DNA from: Flexivirga meconopsidis
GTDB lineage: Bacteria > Actinomycetota > Actinomycetes > Actinomycetales > Dermatophilaceae
NCBI RefSeq assembly: GCF_026162425.1
Contig: NZ_JAOBQJ010000001.1
Span: forward strand, 124,001 to 188,000
Reading direction: 5' to 3'
Length of the DNA stretch: 64,000 nucleotides
Part shown: piece by piece, positions 53,493 through 62,702 of the stretch
Layout: every line of letters starts with the position of its first letter
How positions within the stretch are numbered: the stretch's first letter is position 1
Made by a program: the position numbers and the translations under genes
Notes under the pieces: generated by a model
The model's input: the letters and a program-made list of their open reading frames with translations, nothing else
The model's database searches: none
Told to the model about the DNA's origin: nothing

Positions 53493-54052
53493 CTGATCCC
53501 GCCGAGCGCAACGACCGCGAGCTGCTCGCGGCCCACTGCGCCGGCGACCCCGACGCTTTCGGGGAGCTGTTCCGACGACACAAGGACCGCATGTGGGCTG
53601 TTGCGTTGCGCACCACGCGCGACCCCGAGCTCGCCGCCGACGCGGTCCAGGACGGATTCATCTCAGCCTTCCGGCGCGCGGACTCGTTCCGCGGCGACGC
53701 GCAGGTGACCACCTGGTTGCACCGCATCATCGTCAACGCCTGCCTGGACCGACTGCGCCGGATCAAGCCGACCTCGGAGCTGCCGGAGTACGACCTGGCG
53801 GACCGGCACGACGTGCACGGCAGCACCGTCGTACGGCTGGACGTGCAGGAGGCGCTCGGCAAAATCCCCGAGGGCCAGCGCCTGGCGCTCACTCTCGTCG
53901 ACATGCAGGGCCTGCCGGTCGCCGAGGCCGCGCAGGTGCTCGGCGTCGCCGAGGGCACCATCAAGTCGCGGTGCGCCCGAGGCCGCACCGCGCTCGCCGA
54001 GTTGCTGCGGGACAAGCACGGCGACGGTTACGCACCCGCCGTCGAGGACTGA
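53489..54052 (+). CDS. sigM: ECF RNA polymerase sigma factor SigM
   Basis: The 187-residue ECF sigma factor has region 2 (DPDAFGELFRRHKDRMWAVALRTTRDPELAADAVQDGF) and region 4 (LTLVDMQGLPVAEAAQVLGVAEGTIKSRCARGR). The GTG at 53489 overlaps the pseudokinase stop by 4 bp. Position between the pseudokinase and trxB matches mycobacterial sigM, a stress sigma factor for envelope and redox responses. The membrane protein at 54209 is the likely anti-sigma factor. Confidence 0.92.
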   Translation: MTDPAERNDRELLAAHCAGDPDAFGELFRRHKDRMWAVALRTTRDPELAADAVQDGFISAFRRADSFRGDAQVTTWLHRIIVNACLDRLRRIKPTSELPEYDLADRHDVHGSTVVRLDVQEALGKIPEGQRLALTLVDMQGLPVAEAAQVLGVAEGTIKSRCARGRTALAELLRDKHGDGYAPAVED

Positions 54053-54208
54053 CCGGATGTCGAGGCAATCCCGTGGAACCCTGCTGCGCGCCGCGTCGTC
54101 ATACCCGCGACTGATGTTGGACCCCCTGACACCGCCCCGCCGGCTGGCGAGGCGGAACCCACGCCTGGCATTTGTCGTCTCAGTTCCTGACTCGATTGGA
54201 GGAATGCC

Positions 54209-54934
54209 GTGACGACGCCGCCATCTGAGGACTTCGACCAAGACCCGACCGGCATGCGCGATCTGTTGCGCTCACTGCCCGACCCCGGGCCGATGCCCCC
54301 TGCCGTGGCCGACCGCATCACTGCCGCACTCGCCCGCGAGCAAGAGGCTCGCGCCGGCGACGACAACTCGAACGTGACGCCACTTGCTCGCCCCGCGTCC
54401 TCCGGTATGACGGGGGCCCCGCGCAAATCCGCCTCCCGCCGGCCGATGCAACTCGTCGGTGGGCTGGTCGCGGCCGCAGCGGTCGCGGCCGTCGCCGTGG
54501 TCGGCATCAACTCGCTGAACAACGATCAGGCCCCGACCTCGGCGGTCCCGTCCGCCGGTGCTTCCACCTCGCTCAGCAACGCCCAGTTGGCAGGGAAGGT
54601 CAAGGTGGCCTCGACCGGCACCGACTACACCAGCGCCTCGTTCAATGCGCAGGCGGCGAGCATGGCCGGGGACACTGCGTCCGGCACCCCTGACCCGGCG
54701 ATCGTGACGCAGTTGGGGTCCCTGGCTACCCCGGAAGGCATCGCCACCTGCGCTCGTTCGGTGGGTGGCTCGCTGCTCGACGACCCCGACGACATCAAGG
54801 TCGACCTGGCCCGCTTCGACGGCAAGCCCGCCCTTGTCGTGGTCGTCCGCAAGGGCACCACCGAGACCGCGTTCGCGGTGTCGACCACCTGCAGCAAGGG
54901 CACCACGCCGTACGCAGCGCCGCGCACGGTCTGA
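54209..54934 (+). CDS. Probable anti-sigma-M factor
   Basis: The 241-residue protein has a cytosolic N-part of about 75 residues (MRDLLRSLPDPGPMPPAVADRI), one membrane helix (LVGGLVAAAAVAAVAVVGI) and an extracytoplasmic C-domain. This topology and the place directly after sigM match the anti-sigma factor RsmA of mycobacteria, though an obvious ZAS motif is missing. A GGAGG site precedes the GTG start. Confidence 0.75.
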   Translation: MTTPPSEDFDQDPTGMRDLLRSLPDPGPMPPAVADRITAALAREQEARAGDDNSNVTPLARPASSGMTGAPRKSASRRPMQLVGGLVAAAAVAAVAVVGINSLNNDQAPTSAVPSAGASTSLSNAQLAGKVKVASTGTDYTSASFNAQAASMAGDTASGTPDPAIVTQLGSLATPEGIATCARSVGGSLLDDPDDIKVDLARFDGKPALVVVVRKGTTETAFAVSTTCSKGTTPYAAPRTV

Positions 54935-55052
54935 CCCGGACATGCCCGCAGGAGGCGGGCCTCGCCCCGCGGAACATCCGCCGCCTACGATCTGTTGTGC
55001 TGCATGAGGTCCGGTGAGCGGGCCTCATGGCCTCAACCCCGAAGGACGTTTC

Positions 55053-56030
55053 GTGAGCGAGCCTCGCAATCTGATCATCATCGGCTCCGGCCCGGCCGGT
55101 TACACCGCTGCCGTGTATGCCGCGCGGGCCAACCTGCACCCGTTGGTGTTCGAGGGTTCGGTGACCGCAGGTGGCGCACTGATGAACACCACCGAGGTGG
55201 AGAACTACCCCGGCTTCGCCGACGGCATCATGGGCCCCGAGCTGATGATGCAGATGCGCGAGCAGGCGGAGCGCTTCGGTGCCGACCTGGTCCGCGACGA
55301 CGTCACCGCGGTCGAGCTGGACGGTCCGATCAAAAAGGTCACCGACGGTGAGGGCAACGTGCACGAAGCCCGTGCGGTCGTGCTGGCGATGGGGTCGGCA
55401 TACCGCGAGCTCGGCCTCGAGGACGAAAAGCGGCTCTCCGGGCACGGTGTCTCGTGGTGCGCGACCTGCGACGGCGCGTTCTTTCGCGACCAGGACATCG
55501 TCGTCGTCGGCGGCGGCGACTCCGCCATCGAGGAGGCGACCTTCCTCACCCGTTTCGCTCGCAACGTCACCCTGGTGCACCGCCGCGACGAGCTGCGCGC
55601 CTCCAAGATCATGGCCGAGCGCGCGCTTGCCAACGACAAGATCGACTTCGCCTGGAACAGCGAGATCGCCGGCATCCAGGGCGACCCGAAGGTGTCGTCG
55701 ATAACCCTGCGCGACACCCGCACCGGCGACACCCGGGAGCAGGACACCTCGGCAGTGTTCGTGGCGATCGGGCACATTCCGCGCAGCGAACTTGTCGTGG
55801 GTCAGGTGCAGACTGACGCCGAGGGCTACGTGCTGACCGGCGATGGCACCACCGCGACCAACGTCGAGGGCGTCTTCGCGTGCGGCGATCTCGTCGACCA
55901 CACCTACCGACAGGCCATCACCGCTGCCGGCACCGGCTGCGCGGCCGCCCTTGATGCCGAGCGCTTCCTGGCCAGCCTGGAAGCTGCCGGCCGACCCGCC
56001 GTCGACGCGGCACAAACTGTCGACGCCTGA
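55053..56030 (+). CDS. trxB: Thioredoxin-disulfide reductase
   Basis: TrxB uses NADPH and FAD to reduce thioredoxin. The 325-residue protein has the FAD site [19 protein letters not shown], the redox CATC in [10 protein letters not shown] and the NADPH site [18 protein letters not shown]-terminal [23 protein letters not shown] completes it. I prefer the GTG at 55053 (VSEPRN), which follows a GAAGGA site, to the GTG at 55014. trxA follows 63 bp downstream. Confidence 0.95.
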   Translation: MSEPRNLIIIGSGPAGYTAAVYAARANLHPLVFEGSVTAGGALMNTTEVENYPGFADGIMGPELMMQMREQAERFGADLVRDDVTAVELDGPIKKVTDGEGNVHEARAVVLAMGSAYRELGLEDEKRLSGHGVSWCATCDGAFFRDQDIVVVGGGDSAIEEATFLTRFARNVTLVHRRDELRASKIMAERALANDKIDFAWNSEIAGIQGDPKVSSITLRDTRTGDTREQDTSAVFVAIGHIPRSELVVGQVQTDAEGYVLTGDGTTATNVEGVFACGDLVDHTYRQAITAAGTGCAAALDAERFLASLEAAGRPAVDAAQTVDA

Positions 56031-56093
56031 TCGTCAATCCTGATAGATACCAACGCAATTCAGCGCCCAAAGTATGACGAAAGGACTCATGTC

Positions 56094-56423
56094 ATGAGTG
56101 CAAACACCGCCGACACCTCCGACGCGACCTTCGAGGCGGACGTGCTCAAGAGCGACAAGCCGGTGCTGGTCGACTTCTGGGCACCCTGGTGCGGTCCGTG
56201 CAAGGCGATCGCGCCGATCATCGACGAGATCGCGGCCGCCAACACCGACAAGCTCAAGGTCGTCAAGCTCAACACCGACGACAACCCGCAGACCTCCGCC
56301 AAGTACGGCATCACCGGCATCCCGACGCTCAACGTCTACTCCGGCGGTGAGGTCGTCAAGACCATCGTCGGGGTCATGCCGAAGCCGAAGCTGGTCAAGG
56401 AGCTGGAGCCGTTCATCGGCTGA
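56094..56423 (+). CDS. trxA: Thioredoxin
   Basis: The 109-residue thioredoxin has the redox motif WCGPC (Trp32, Cys33-Cys36) in VLVDFWAPWCGPCKAIAPII, and the cis-proline region TGIPTLNVYSGGEVV. It is the main electron donor partner of TrxB next to it. An AAAGGA site lies eight bases before the ATG. A strong hairpin at 56440 ends this unit. Confidence 0.96.
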   Translation: MSANTADTSDATFEADVLKSDKPVLVDFWAPWCGPCKAIAPIIDEIAAANTDKLKVVKLNTDDNPQTSAKYGITGIPTLNVYSGGEVVKTIVGVMPKPKLVKELEPFIG

Positions 56424-56439
56424 CCCTTTCGCTTCATCG

Positions 56440-56476
56440 GGCGGCCCGGCATACCAAGTTGGTATGACGGGCCGCC
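56440..56476 (+). terminator. Terminator after trxA
   Basis: GGCGGCCCG pairs with CGGGCCGCC, and an inner CATACCAA/TTGGTATG pairs as well, so a long stem is formed. TATTTCAT follows. Confidence 0.8.
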
Positions 56477-56548
56477 TATTTCATGTAATGCCAACGGTTT
56501 TCGGCGTCCGGTGTTCACATGCGAACAAGTCGCATATAGAGTTCTGGT

Positions 56549-57175
56549 ATGGCTGACTACACCCTCCCGGACCTTCCGTACGACTACGCAGCCCTGGAGC
56601 CGCACATCAGCGGCGCCATCATGGAGCTGCACCACGACAAACATCACCAGGCCTACGTGACCGGCGCCAACACCGCGATCGAGCAACTGGCGGATGCCCG
56701 CGACAAGAGCACGTTCGGCGCGATCGGCACGCTCGAGAAGAATCTTGCCTTCCACCTCGGTGGGCACGTCAACCACAGTGTCTTCTGGCCGAACATGTCA
56801 CCGGACGGTGGCGACAAGCCCACGGGAGAGCTGGCCGCGGCGATCGACGAATACTTCGGTTCGTTCGACGCCTTCCGGGCCCAGTTCGAGGCCAACGCAC
56901 TGGCCATCCAGGGGTCGGGCTGGTCGGTGCTCGGCTGGGATTCACTGGCCGCCCGGCCGTTCATCTTCCAGTTCTACGACCACCAGGGCAACCTGCCGAC
57001 CGGCATTGCCCCGCTCCTCATGCTCGACATGTGGGAGCACAGCTACTACCTGGACTACAAGAACGACAAGGCGTCGTTCGTCAAGGCCTGGTGGAACATC
57101 GCCAACTGGGCCGACGTGCAGGACCGGTTCGACCGCGCGCGCCAGCAGACCAAGGGTCTGATCCTCCCCGGCTGA
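56549..57175 (+). CDS. sodA: Superoxide dismutase, Fe/Mn type
   Basis: The enzyme dismutates superoxide. The 208-residue protein has the metal-binding histidines in [13 protein letters not shown] and [12 protein letters not shown], and the [13 protein letters not shown] signature. Whether it uses Mn or Fe is not clear by eye. No Shine-Dalgarno site precedes the ATG; a TATAGA box ends about 8 bases before it, so the mRNA may be leaderless. The place after trxA is occupied by cwlM in mycobacteria. Confidence 0.95.
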   Translation: MADYTLPDLPYDYAALEPHISGAIMELHHDKHHQAYVTGANTAIEQLADARDKSTFGAIGTLEKNLAFHLGGHVNHSVFWPNMSPDGGDKPTGELAAAIDEYFGSFDAFRAQFEANALAIQGSGWSVLGWDSLAARPFIFQFYDHQGNLPTGIAPLLMLDMWEHSYYLDYKNDKASFVKAWWNIANWADVQDRFDRARQQTKGLILPG

Positions 57176-57193
57176 AGCGACCCCACTCCGCAG

Positions 57194-57231
57194 ACGGCCC
57201 CGCTTGTTTCACGGGAAACAAGCGGGGCCGT
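57194..57231. terminator. Bidirectional terminator containing a parS site
   Basis: ACGGCCCCGCTTGTTTC pairs with GAAACAAGCGGGGCCGT in a 17-bp stem with a four-base loop, between convergent sodA and parB. The centre (57205-57220) reads TGTTTCACGGGAAACA, 15 of 16 bases of the parS consensus TGTTTCACGTGAAACA. Confidence 0.8.
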
Positions 57232-57244
57232 GGCGTCTGTCCGA

Positions 57245-58408
57245 TCAGTCGCGGGCGACCCCGAGCTGATCCATGATGCGGTTCAGGTCATCGACTCCGG
57301 CGAACTCCACGGTCACCTTGCCACGGCTCTTGCCCATCGCGATCTTCACCCGGGTGTCGAGCCGATCGGCAAGGGACGCCGCTAGGTCATCCAGCTCGGG
57401 ATGCTGAGCAGTCTGGTTGGTCGCACGCCGGGTTGCCTTCTCCTTGTCGCCACCGAGCGCGACGATCTCCTCGGTGCTGCGCACCGACAGACCCTCGGCG
57501 ACGATTCGCTGCGCCAACCGCTCCATCGCGGCAGCGTCGGGCAGGCCGAGCAGCGCCCGCGCGTGGCCGGCCGACAGCACTCCGGCCGCGACCCTGCGCT
57601 GCACCAGCGCCGGCAGCTTCAGCAGGCGCATGGTGTTGGTGATCTGCGGACGGGACCGCCCGATTCGCCCGGCGAGTTCGTCGTGGGTGCACGAGAAGTC
57701 GTCCAGCAACTGCTGGTATGCCGCTGCTTCCTCGAGCGGGTTGAGTTGTGCTCGATGCAGGTTCTCCAGCAGCGCGTCCCGCAGCAGGTCATCCTCGCTG
57801 GTGCTACGCACGATCGCGGGGATCGTGCCGTTACCGGCCTCCCGACTGGCGCGCAGTCGCCGTTCGCCCATGATGAGTTCGAACGAGACGCCGGCTTCCT
57901 GCGCCGTGGCGGGATCCAGCGGCCGCACCACGATCGGCTGCAACACCCCGACGGTGCTGATGCTGTGCACCAGCTCGGCCAGGTCGTCCTCGTCGAAGAC
58001 CGTCCGCGGCTGACGGGGGTTGGGCCGGATGTCGGTCACGTCAAGCTCGGCGAAGGCGGCACCGGGCACTGCCCGCAACGTTTCCTCGGGCTCATCCGCC
58101 GTCACGGCCGGCTCCGCCACCGATGGGACCGCACCCGGATCGATCGTCGTTGACCCGGCAGGCCCAGCCTCGACCCCGGACTTGGCTTCGGTCGACCCGG
58201 AATCGGCGGGGAGGTCCGTAGCCACTCGCTCGGCCGGTGCGGCGGTGTTTCCCGTGAAACCAGCAGCCTCGACCGGCTCAGGCGCCTCCGGTTTGCGGGT
58301 GCCGTCCGGGAAGAACACGTCCGACGGTCGTCCCGCAGCTCCCTGCGCGGGCGCCGTCGGGATCAAGGCGCCCAGACCGCGTCCCAGCCCTCGCCGCTTG
58401 TCACTCAT
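57245..58408 (-). CDS. parB: Chromosome partitioning protein ParB
   Basis: ParB binds parS and spreads on DNA to segregate the origin region. The 387-residue protein has the [18 protein letters not shown] start and an Ala/Glu-rich linker. The CTP/ParB domain ([32 protein letters not shown]) and the helix-turn-helix [19 protein letters not shown] follow. It is transcribed away from dnaA, with parA immediately upstream. Confidence 0.96.
   Translation of the reverse strand: MSDKRRGLGRGLGALIPTAPAQGAAGRPSDVFFPDGTRKPEAPEPVEAAGFTGNTAAPAERVATDLPADSGSTEAKSGVEAGPAGSTTIDPGAVPSVAEPAVTADEPEETLRAVPGAAFAELDVTDIRPNPRQPRTVFDEDDLAELVHSISTVGVLQPIVVRPLDPATAQEAGVSFELIMGERRLRASREAGNGTIPAIVRSTSEDDLLRDALLENLHRAQLNPLEEAAAYQQLLDDFSCTHDELAGRIGRSRPQITNTMRLLKLPALVQRRVAAGVLSAGHARALLGLPDAAAMERLAQRIVAEGLSVRSTEEIVALGGDKEKATRRATNQTAQHPELDDLAASLADRLDTRVKIAMGKSRGKVTVEFAGVDDLNRIMDQLGVARD
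58246..58261. other. parS-like site inside parB
   Basis: TGTTTCCCGTGAAACC matches 14 of 16 bases of the parS consensus TGTTTCACGTGAAACA. It lies in the 5' part of parB. Confidence 0.6.
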
Positions 58409-58442
58409 CAGTGGTCATGCCTTTCGTCTGGGGCCGGACGGA

Positions 58443-59561
58443 TCAGTTGCCGGACTCTATCGACTCGATCTTAGGCAGTCGCGTCGCAAGTTCCTTGGCA
58501 GCCTCAAGATAGGACAGCGCGCCGCTCGACGACGGGTCGTAGGTGAGCACGGTCTGACCGTGACTCGGCGCCTCGGAGATGCGCACCGATCGCGGGATCG
58601 AGGTTTTCAGCACCCGGTCGGGAAAGTGCGTGCGCACTTCCTCGGCCACCTGTGCTGACAGGCGCGTCCTGGCGTCATACATCGTCATCAGGATGGTGGA
58701 CACGTGCAGCGCCGGATTGAGATGCGCCTTGATCAGCTCAATATTGTTGAGTAGCTGACTCAGCCCCTCCAGGGCGTAGTACTCGCTCTGGATCGGGATG
58801 AAAACCTCGGTCGCCGCCACGAACGCGTTCACGGTGAGCAGACCCAGACTGGGCGGACAGTCAACGAGTACATAGTCGAACACCCCGACGGTGCCAGGGG
58901 TCTGCTGGTAGTGGTCGATCGCCCGCTTCAGGCGTGACTCACGGGCCACCAGCGAGACCAACTCGATCTCTGCACCGGCCAGGTCGATCGTTGCCGGCGC
59001 ACACCACAGACCGGGCACGTCCGGGCACTCCTGGAGCACACTAGCCAGTTCGTCTCCTTCGACGATCACGTCGTAGATGCTCGGCACCTCGGCGTGGTGA
59101 TCGATCCCGAGCGCGGTGCTGGCGTTTCCCTGAGGGTCGATGTCGATGACCAGCACCCGCAGCCCGGATTGGGCCAGCGCAGCCGCCACGTTCACCGTGG
59201 TGGTCGTCTTGCCGACACCACCCTTCTGGTTGGCGACAGTCAGCACCCGCGGCTGATGCGGCGGGCGCACCTGCGTCTGCTGGACCCGATCGCGACGCTT
59301 TGCCTCGGCCAGCAGCGCGTCGGCCAGTGGCGCGGTGTTGGTTGTTTCACGTGAATCCGGCCCTTCGGCGGGGTCGGTGGGCACGGATGTTTCCCGTGAA
59401 ACGTCGTCGTCAGACTGGCCGGTGCCCGCGGGCACGGGCGCCAGCGGTCCGATCGTGACCGCGGGCTGCAGTGTCGCGGCGTTGCGCCAGCCCACCGGCT
59501 GTGTCGACCTCGGTTGCGGTTCGGTGGGCAACCAACCGGTGGGCTGAGAGGTGGTCGTCAC
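58443..59561 (-). CDS. parA: Chromosome partitioning ATPase ParA
   Basis: ParA is a Walker-type ATPase that moves ParB-parS complexes. The 372-residue protein has a disordered N-tail of about 100 residues, then the deviant Walker A motif NQKGGVGKTTTTVNVAAALAQ. Walker A' VIDIDPQGNAS and Walker B DYVLVDCPPSLG follow. I chose the GTG at 59561 (VTTTSQPTGWLPTEP). The open frame to 59936 runs into rsmG and is a shadow. Confidence 0.95.
   Translation of the reverse strand: MTTTSQPTGWLPTEPQPRSTQPVGWRNAATLQPAVTIGPLAPVPAGTGQSDDDVSRETSVPTDPAEGPDSRETTNTAPLADALLAEAKRRDRVQQTQVRPPHQPRVLTVANQKGGVGKTTTTVNVAAALAQSGLRVLVIDIDPQGNASTALGIDHHAEVPSIYDVIVEGDELASVLQECPDVPGLWCAPATIDLAGAEIELVSLVARESRLKRAIDHYQQTPGTVGVFDYVLVDCPPSLGLLTVNAFVAATEVFIPIQSEYYALEGLSQLLNNIELIKAHLNPALHVSTILMTMYDARTRLSAQVAEEVRTHFPDRVLKTSIPRSVRISEAPSHGQTVLTYDPSSSGALSYLEAAKELATRLPKIESIESGN
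59343..59358. other. parS-like site inside parA
   Basis: TGTTTCACGTGAATCC matches 14 of 16 bases of the parS consensus and lies in the linker-coding part of parA. Confidence 0.6.
59388..59403. other. parS-like site inside parA
   Basis: TGTTTCCCGTGAAACG matches 14 of 16 bases of the parS consensus, 45 bp from the preceding site. Confidence 0.6.
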
Positions 59562-59602
59562 GAGCAGTCTTTCCTCTTCGTCTGGGCTGACCTCGGCAAC
59601 AC

Positions 59603-60337
59603 TCAACGGTGGCTGTTGCCACCCGTGCGTTTCGCCTTCGGTTTCGGTTTGGCGCCGCTGCGGCCACGCACCCGGCGCGGCTTGCCGACATGCAACTTGG
59701 CCACGGTAGTCGGTTCGTCCAGCAGGTCGACACCGCACTCGACTACTTCGATGCCGTCGACGCCGACGGCCCGGAGCACGGTCATACTCTGCTCGATTTC
59801 CGCACCCACCGACGCACCCTTCATCGGCAACCACAGGCCACCGGGTCGCACCAGCGGGACCGACCACTTGGCGAGGTTCTCCAATGCGGACACCGCGCGA
59901 GAGGTGACGACATCGGCCGCCGGAAGCTTGTCCCACAACTCCTCGGCCCGGCCGCGCGTGACCGACACGTTCGACAACTCGAGCTCGTCGATCACCTCGG
60001 TCAACCAGCTCACTCGTCGCAGCAGCGGTTCGACCAGGGTGACCTGGAGATCAGGGCGGCGTATGGCGATGACGAGCCCGGGTAGACCGGCTCCGCTACC
60101 GACATCGGTCACGGTGACGGAGGGCTCGAGAAGTTCAGTCAGCACCGCGCAGTTGAGGATGTGCCGGTCCCAGATACGCGGGGTCTCACGCGGCCCGATC
60201 AGGCCACGCACCACCCCGGAGTCGGCCAGGAGTTCGGCATACCGGACGGCGACCGGCAGCTGCTCCCCGAAGATCGTGGCGGCAACGGCAGAAGGTGCCG
60301 GAGGAGGTGCCGGCGCCGCCGAGGGCTCCGGTTTCAC
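59603..60337 (-). CDS. rsmG: 16S rRNA (guanine-N7)-methyltransferase RsmG
   Basis: RsmG (GidB) methylates G527 of 16S rRNA with SAM. The 244-residue protein has the SAM site VTDVGSGAGLPGLVIAI, the VEPLLRRVSWL motif and SRAVSALENLAKW. A GTG at 60337 follows a GAGG about 10 bases upstream and lies 10 bp after the jag stop, so I prefer it to the GTG at 60391, which overlaps jag. The start overlaps a parS-like site at 60331. The C-tail is Lys/Arg-rich. Confidence 0.94.
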   Translation of the reverse strand: MKPEPSAAPAPPPAPSAVAATIFGEQLPVAVRYAELLADSGVVRGLIGPRETPRIWDRHILNCAVLTELLEPSVTVTDVGSGAGLPGLVIAIRRPDLQVTLVEPLLRRVSWLTEVIDELELSNVSVTRGRAEELWDKLPAADVVTSRAVSALENLAKWSVPLVRPGGLWLPMKGASVGAEIEQSMTVLRAVGVDGIEVVECGVDLLDEPTTVAKLHVGKPRRVRGRSGAKPKPKAKRTGGNSHR

Positions 60338-60344
60338 GTGGAAC
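60331..60344. other. parS-like site at the rsmG start
   Basis: GTTTCACGTGGAAC matches 13 of 14 bases of the palindromic parS core GTTTCACGTGAAAC. Confidence 0.5.
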
Positions 60345-60347
60345 GCC

Positions 60348-60881
60348 TCAGCCAACCGGCAGAACGACGACGTACCGACGCGGCTCCGCACCCTCGGACT
60401 CCGAGGTCAGCCCACCGGCGAGGACCGCATCGTGCACGACCTTGCGCTCAAAGGCGCTCATCGGTTCCAGCTCGACCCGCTCGCCGGATGCCTTCACCGA
60501 GGCGACGGCCTCCTCGGCCTGCTTCACCAGGGCGGCGCGACGATCGGCGCGGAATCCCGCGATGTCCAGCATCAGTCGGGTACGCACGCCGGTTTCGGCC
60601 TGCACCGCGAGCCGGGTCAGTTCCTGCAGTGCGTCCAGCACCTTGCCGTCCGCGCCGACCAGGCGGCGCGGGACACGGCCCTCGTCGGAGTCGACGATCG
60701 ACACCGACGCACGGTCACCGTCGACGTCGACATCGATGTCGCCGTCCAGATCGGCGATGTCCAGCAGAGTCTCCAGAAAGTCCGCGGCGATCTCGCCCTC
60801 GCGGTCCAGGTCGACCGCGGGCGCTTCGGTGACATCGGTCGCGGTGTCCTCGCCGGTCGGCTCGGTGGTCACGTCAGTCAT
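60348..60881 (-). CDS. jag: Jag (KhpB) RNA-binding protein, KH and R3H domains
   Basis: The 177-residue protein has an acidic N-part, a KH domain (VPRRLVGADGKVLDALQEL) and an R3H domain (RADRRAALVKQAEEAVASV). Such proteins bind RNA and influence cell envelope and division. It lies between yidC and rsmG, the standard order. The stop is 10 bp upstream of the preferred rsmG start. Confidence 0.93.
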   Translation of the reverse strand: MTDVTTEPTGEDTATDVTEAPAVDLDREGEIAADFLETLLDIADLDGDIDVDVDGDRASVSIVDSDEGRVPRRLVGADGKVLDALQELTRLAVQAETGVRTRLMLDIAGFRADRRAALVKQAEEAVASVKASGERVELEPMSAFERKVVHDAVLAGGLTSESEGAEPRRYVVVLPVG

Positions 60882-60969
60882 TCACTTCTCCAGTTGCATC
60901 AGGTGAATCAGAGTCTTCGGGCGGGGCCGGGCAGCGGCCCCGCCGAGTTCGCCAAGCGGGCGGAACGGG

Positions 60970-61971
60970 CTAGCGTTTGCGCTTCTTGTTGTTCCGCTTC
61001 GGCTGCACGCGTTGGCCGCCGGCCTTCCCAGCGGTGCCTCCGTCTGCGGTCACCAATCCTGGTGAACCGGCCGGCGTCTTCGGCTTGCTGAGATCGACCG
61101 AGTCATCCTTCTTGCCCGCGTCGTCGGCGTCCCCGTCCTTGTGCAGACCGGGGATGGTGAGTTTGGTGATCGGCTTGCCCTTGGCAGCTCGGCGCGCCTC
61201 AAGCGCCTTCTCCGCGGCGGAGCCCGGTGCGGGCATCCGACGGATGGTGTAGAACTGCTGGCCCATCGTCCACAGGTTGGTGGTCACCCAGTAGAGCAGC
61301 ACACCGATCGGGAAGTTCACACCGGAAATCGCGAAGAAGACCGGCATGATGTACATGATGTACTTCTGCTGCTTCGCCAGCGGGTTGTCGAGCGCCGAGG
61401 CGGGCATGTTCTTGCGCATCAGCTGGTGCTGAGTGGTAAACACCGTGACCGACATGATGATGATCAGCACCACGGTGAGCACGCGGACCGCGCTGATTGG
61501 CGAGTCGCCCGGGTGCATGAAGGACGACGACAGCTGCGCGCCGAAGAGCGTCGACTTCTCGGCTTGGCTGGCCAGGTCCTGCGTCATCCACCCGATCGGG
61601 TCGGTCTTGCCCGAACCGATGTCCTTGAGCCGGTTGAGCACCCGGAAGAGCGCGAAGAAGAACGGGGACTGCAGGAGGATCGGCATACACGACGAGAACG
61701 GGTTCGTGCCCGTACGCCGGTAGAGCTCCATCGTCTCCTCAGACATCTTCTGACGAGACTCGGCGTCCTTCTTGCCCTTGTACTTCTGCTGGATCTTCTG
61801 GATCTCCGGCTGAATGAGCTGCATCCGTCGAGAGGACTTGATCTGCTTGACGAAGAGCGGGATGAGCAGGATGCGGAGGACGATCACCAGCCCGACGATG
61901 GACAGCGCCCAGGTCCAGCCGCCGTCGGACGGCATGCCGATGGCAGTGAAGACCTTGTGGAACCCCACCAT
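60970..61971 (-). CDS. yidC: Membrane protein insertase YidC
   Basis: YidC inserts membrane proteins, alone or with SecYEG. The 333 residues from the ATG at 61971 include WALSIVGLVIVLRILLIPLF, the RRTGTNPFSSCMPILLQSPF region and a Lys-rich C-tail ending NKKRKR. The residues encoded just upstream (in-frame bases 61972-62028, IYDFFDTILYPLEWFVAFV) match the N-terminus of other actinobacterial YidC proteins. No ATG, GTG or TTG lies there, so the true start may be a rare codon such as the ATC at 62028. Confidence 0.9.
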   Translation of the reverse strand: MVGFHKVFTAIGMPSDGGWTWALSIVGLVIVLRILLIPLFVKQIKSSRRMQLIQPEIQKIQQKYKGKKDAESRQKMSEETMELYRRTGTNPFSSCMPILLQSPFFFALFRVLNRLKDIGSGKTDPIGWMTQDLASQAEKSTLFGAQLSSSFMHPGDSPISAVRVLTVVLIIIMSVTVFTTQHQLMRKNMPASALDNPLAKQQKYIMYIMPVFFAISGVNFPIGVLLYWVTTNLWTMGQQFYTIRRMPAPGSAAEKALEARRAAKGKPITKLTIPGLHKDGDADDAGKKDDSVDLSKPKTPAGSPGLVTADGGTAGKAGGQRVQPKRNNKKRKR

Positions 61972-62041
61972 GACGAATGCGACGAACCATTCGAGTGGGT
62001 AGAGGATCGTGTCGAAGAAGTCGTAGATGGCGAGGTCCTTG

Positions 62042-62320
62042 TCAGTTAAGCGGGGCCGGCGTGTGGGCGCCGGCGGAGCCCGCGTTGGCCTTAGGCGGAA
62101 CGTGGTCGACGCCGCCCGGGTTCCACGGGTGGCACCGAAGGAGGCGACGCAGGGCCAGCCAACTGCCCTTGATCGGCCCGAAGCGGGTCAGCGCAGTGAT
62201 CGCGTATGCCGAGCAGCTCGGCGTGAAGCGGCAGGTCGGCGGCAGGAGTGGGGAGAGCACCAGTTGGTAGGCCCGCACCAACCAGATGAGCGGTAGCGCC
62301 AGGAGCCGGCCCAGGTTCAT
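62042..62320 (-). CDS. yidD: Membrane protein insertion efficiency factor YidD
   Basis: The 92-residue protein has [33 protein letters not shown] with the conserved cysteines, and the [17 protein letters not shown] end. It helps YidC-dependent insertion. The ATG at 62320 overlaps the rnpA stop (ATGA) and is preferred to the start at 62329. Confidence 0.94.
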   Translation of the reverse strand: MNLGRLLALPLIWLVRAYQLVLSPLLPPTCRFTPSCSAYAITALTRFGPIKGSWLALRRLLRCHPWNPGGVDHVPPKANAGSAGAHTPAPLN

Positions 62321-62673
62321 CGGCGGCACCCCCCGCGCTTGGTCGCCTGCGTCAGCAAACGATCGAGCTCGGTCCCGAGGTCTGCGGACGAGTGGCCCGC
62401 CGCGGCCGGGTTGGCCCGGACGACCACGTCGGTGCCAGGCGGAAGCATCGCCAACCGGGTCGCCATCAAATGGCGCAGGATCCGCTTGGTCCGATTGCGG
62501 ACCACCGCGTTACCCACCGTCTTGGAGACCACCAAGCCGACGCGTGGCGAGGCCGAACCGGTTGCGGCGACCGTCACCACCAGCAGCTTGCTCGCTGCCC
62601 GGCCAGAACGACGACTGCGCAACACCGCGGAAAAATCCGCGCTGTCGCGCAGTCGGTGCTCGACCGGCAGCAT
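62317..62673 (-). CDS. rnpA: Ribonuclease P protein component
   Basis: This is the protein subunit of RNase P, which matures tRNA 5' ends. The 118-residue basic protein begins [20 protein letters not shown] and has the conserved [20 protein letters not shown] helix. The longer frame to 63006 runs through rpmH and is rejected. Its stop overlaps the yidD start by 4 bp. Confidence 0.95.
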   Translation of the reverse strand: MLPVEHRLRDSADFSAVLRSRRSGRAASKLLVVTVAATGSASPRVGLVVSKTVGNAVVRNRTKRILRHLMATRLAMLPPGTDVVVRANPAAAGHSSADLGTELDRLLTQATKRGGCRR

Positions 62674-62702
62674 GCTCGTGGCCGCAGCGTGGTCGGTTGC
62701 CC

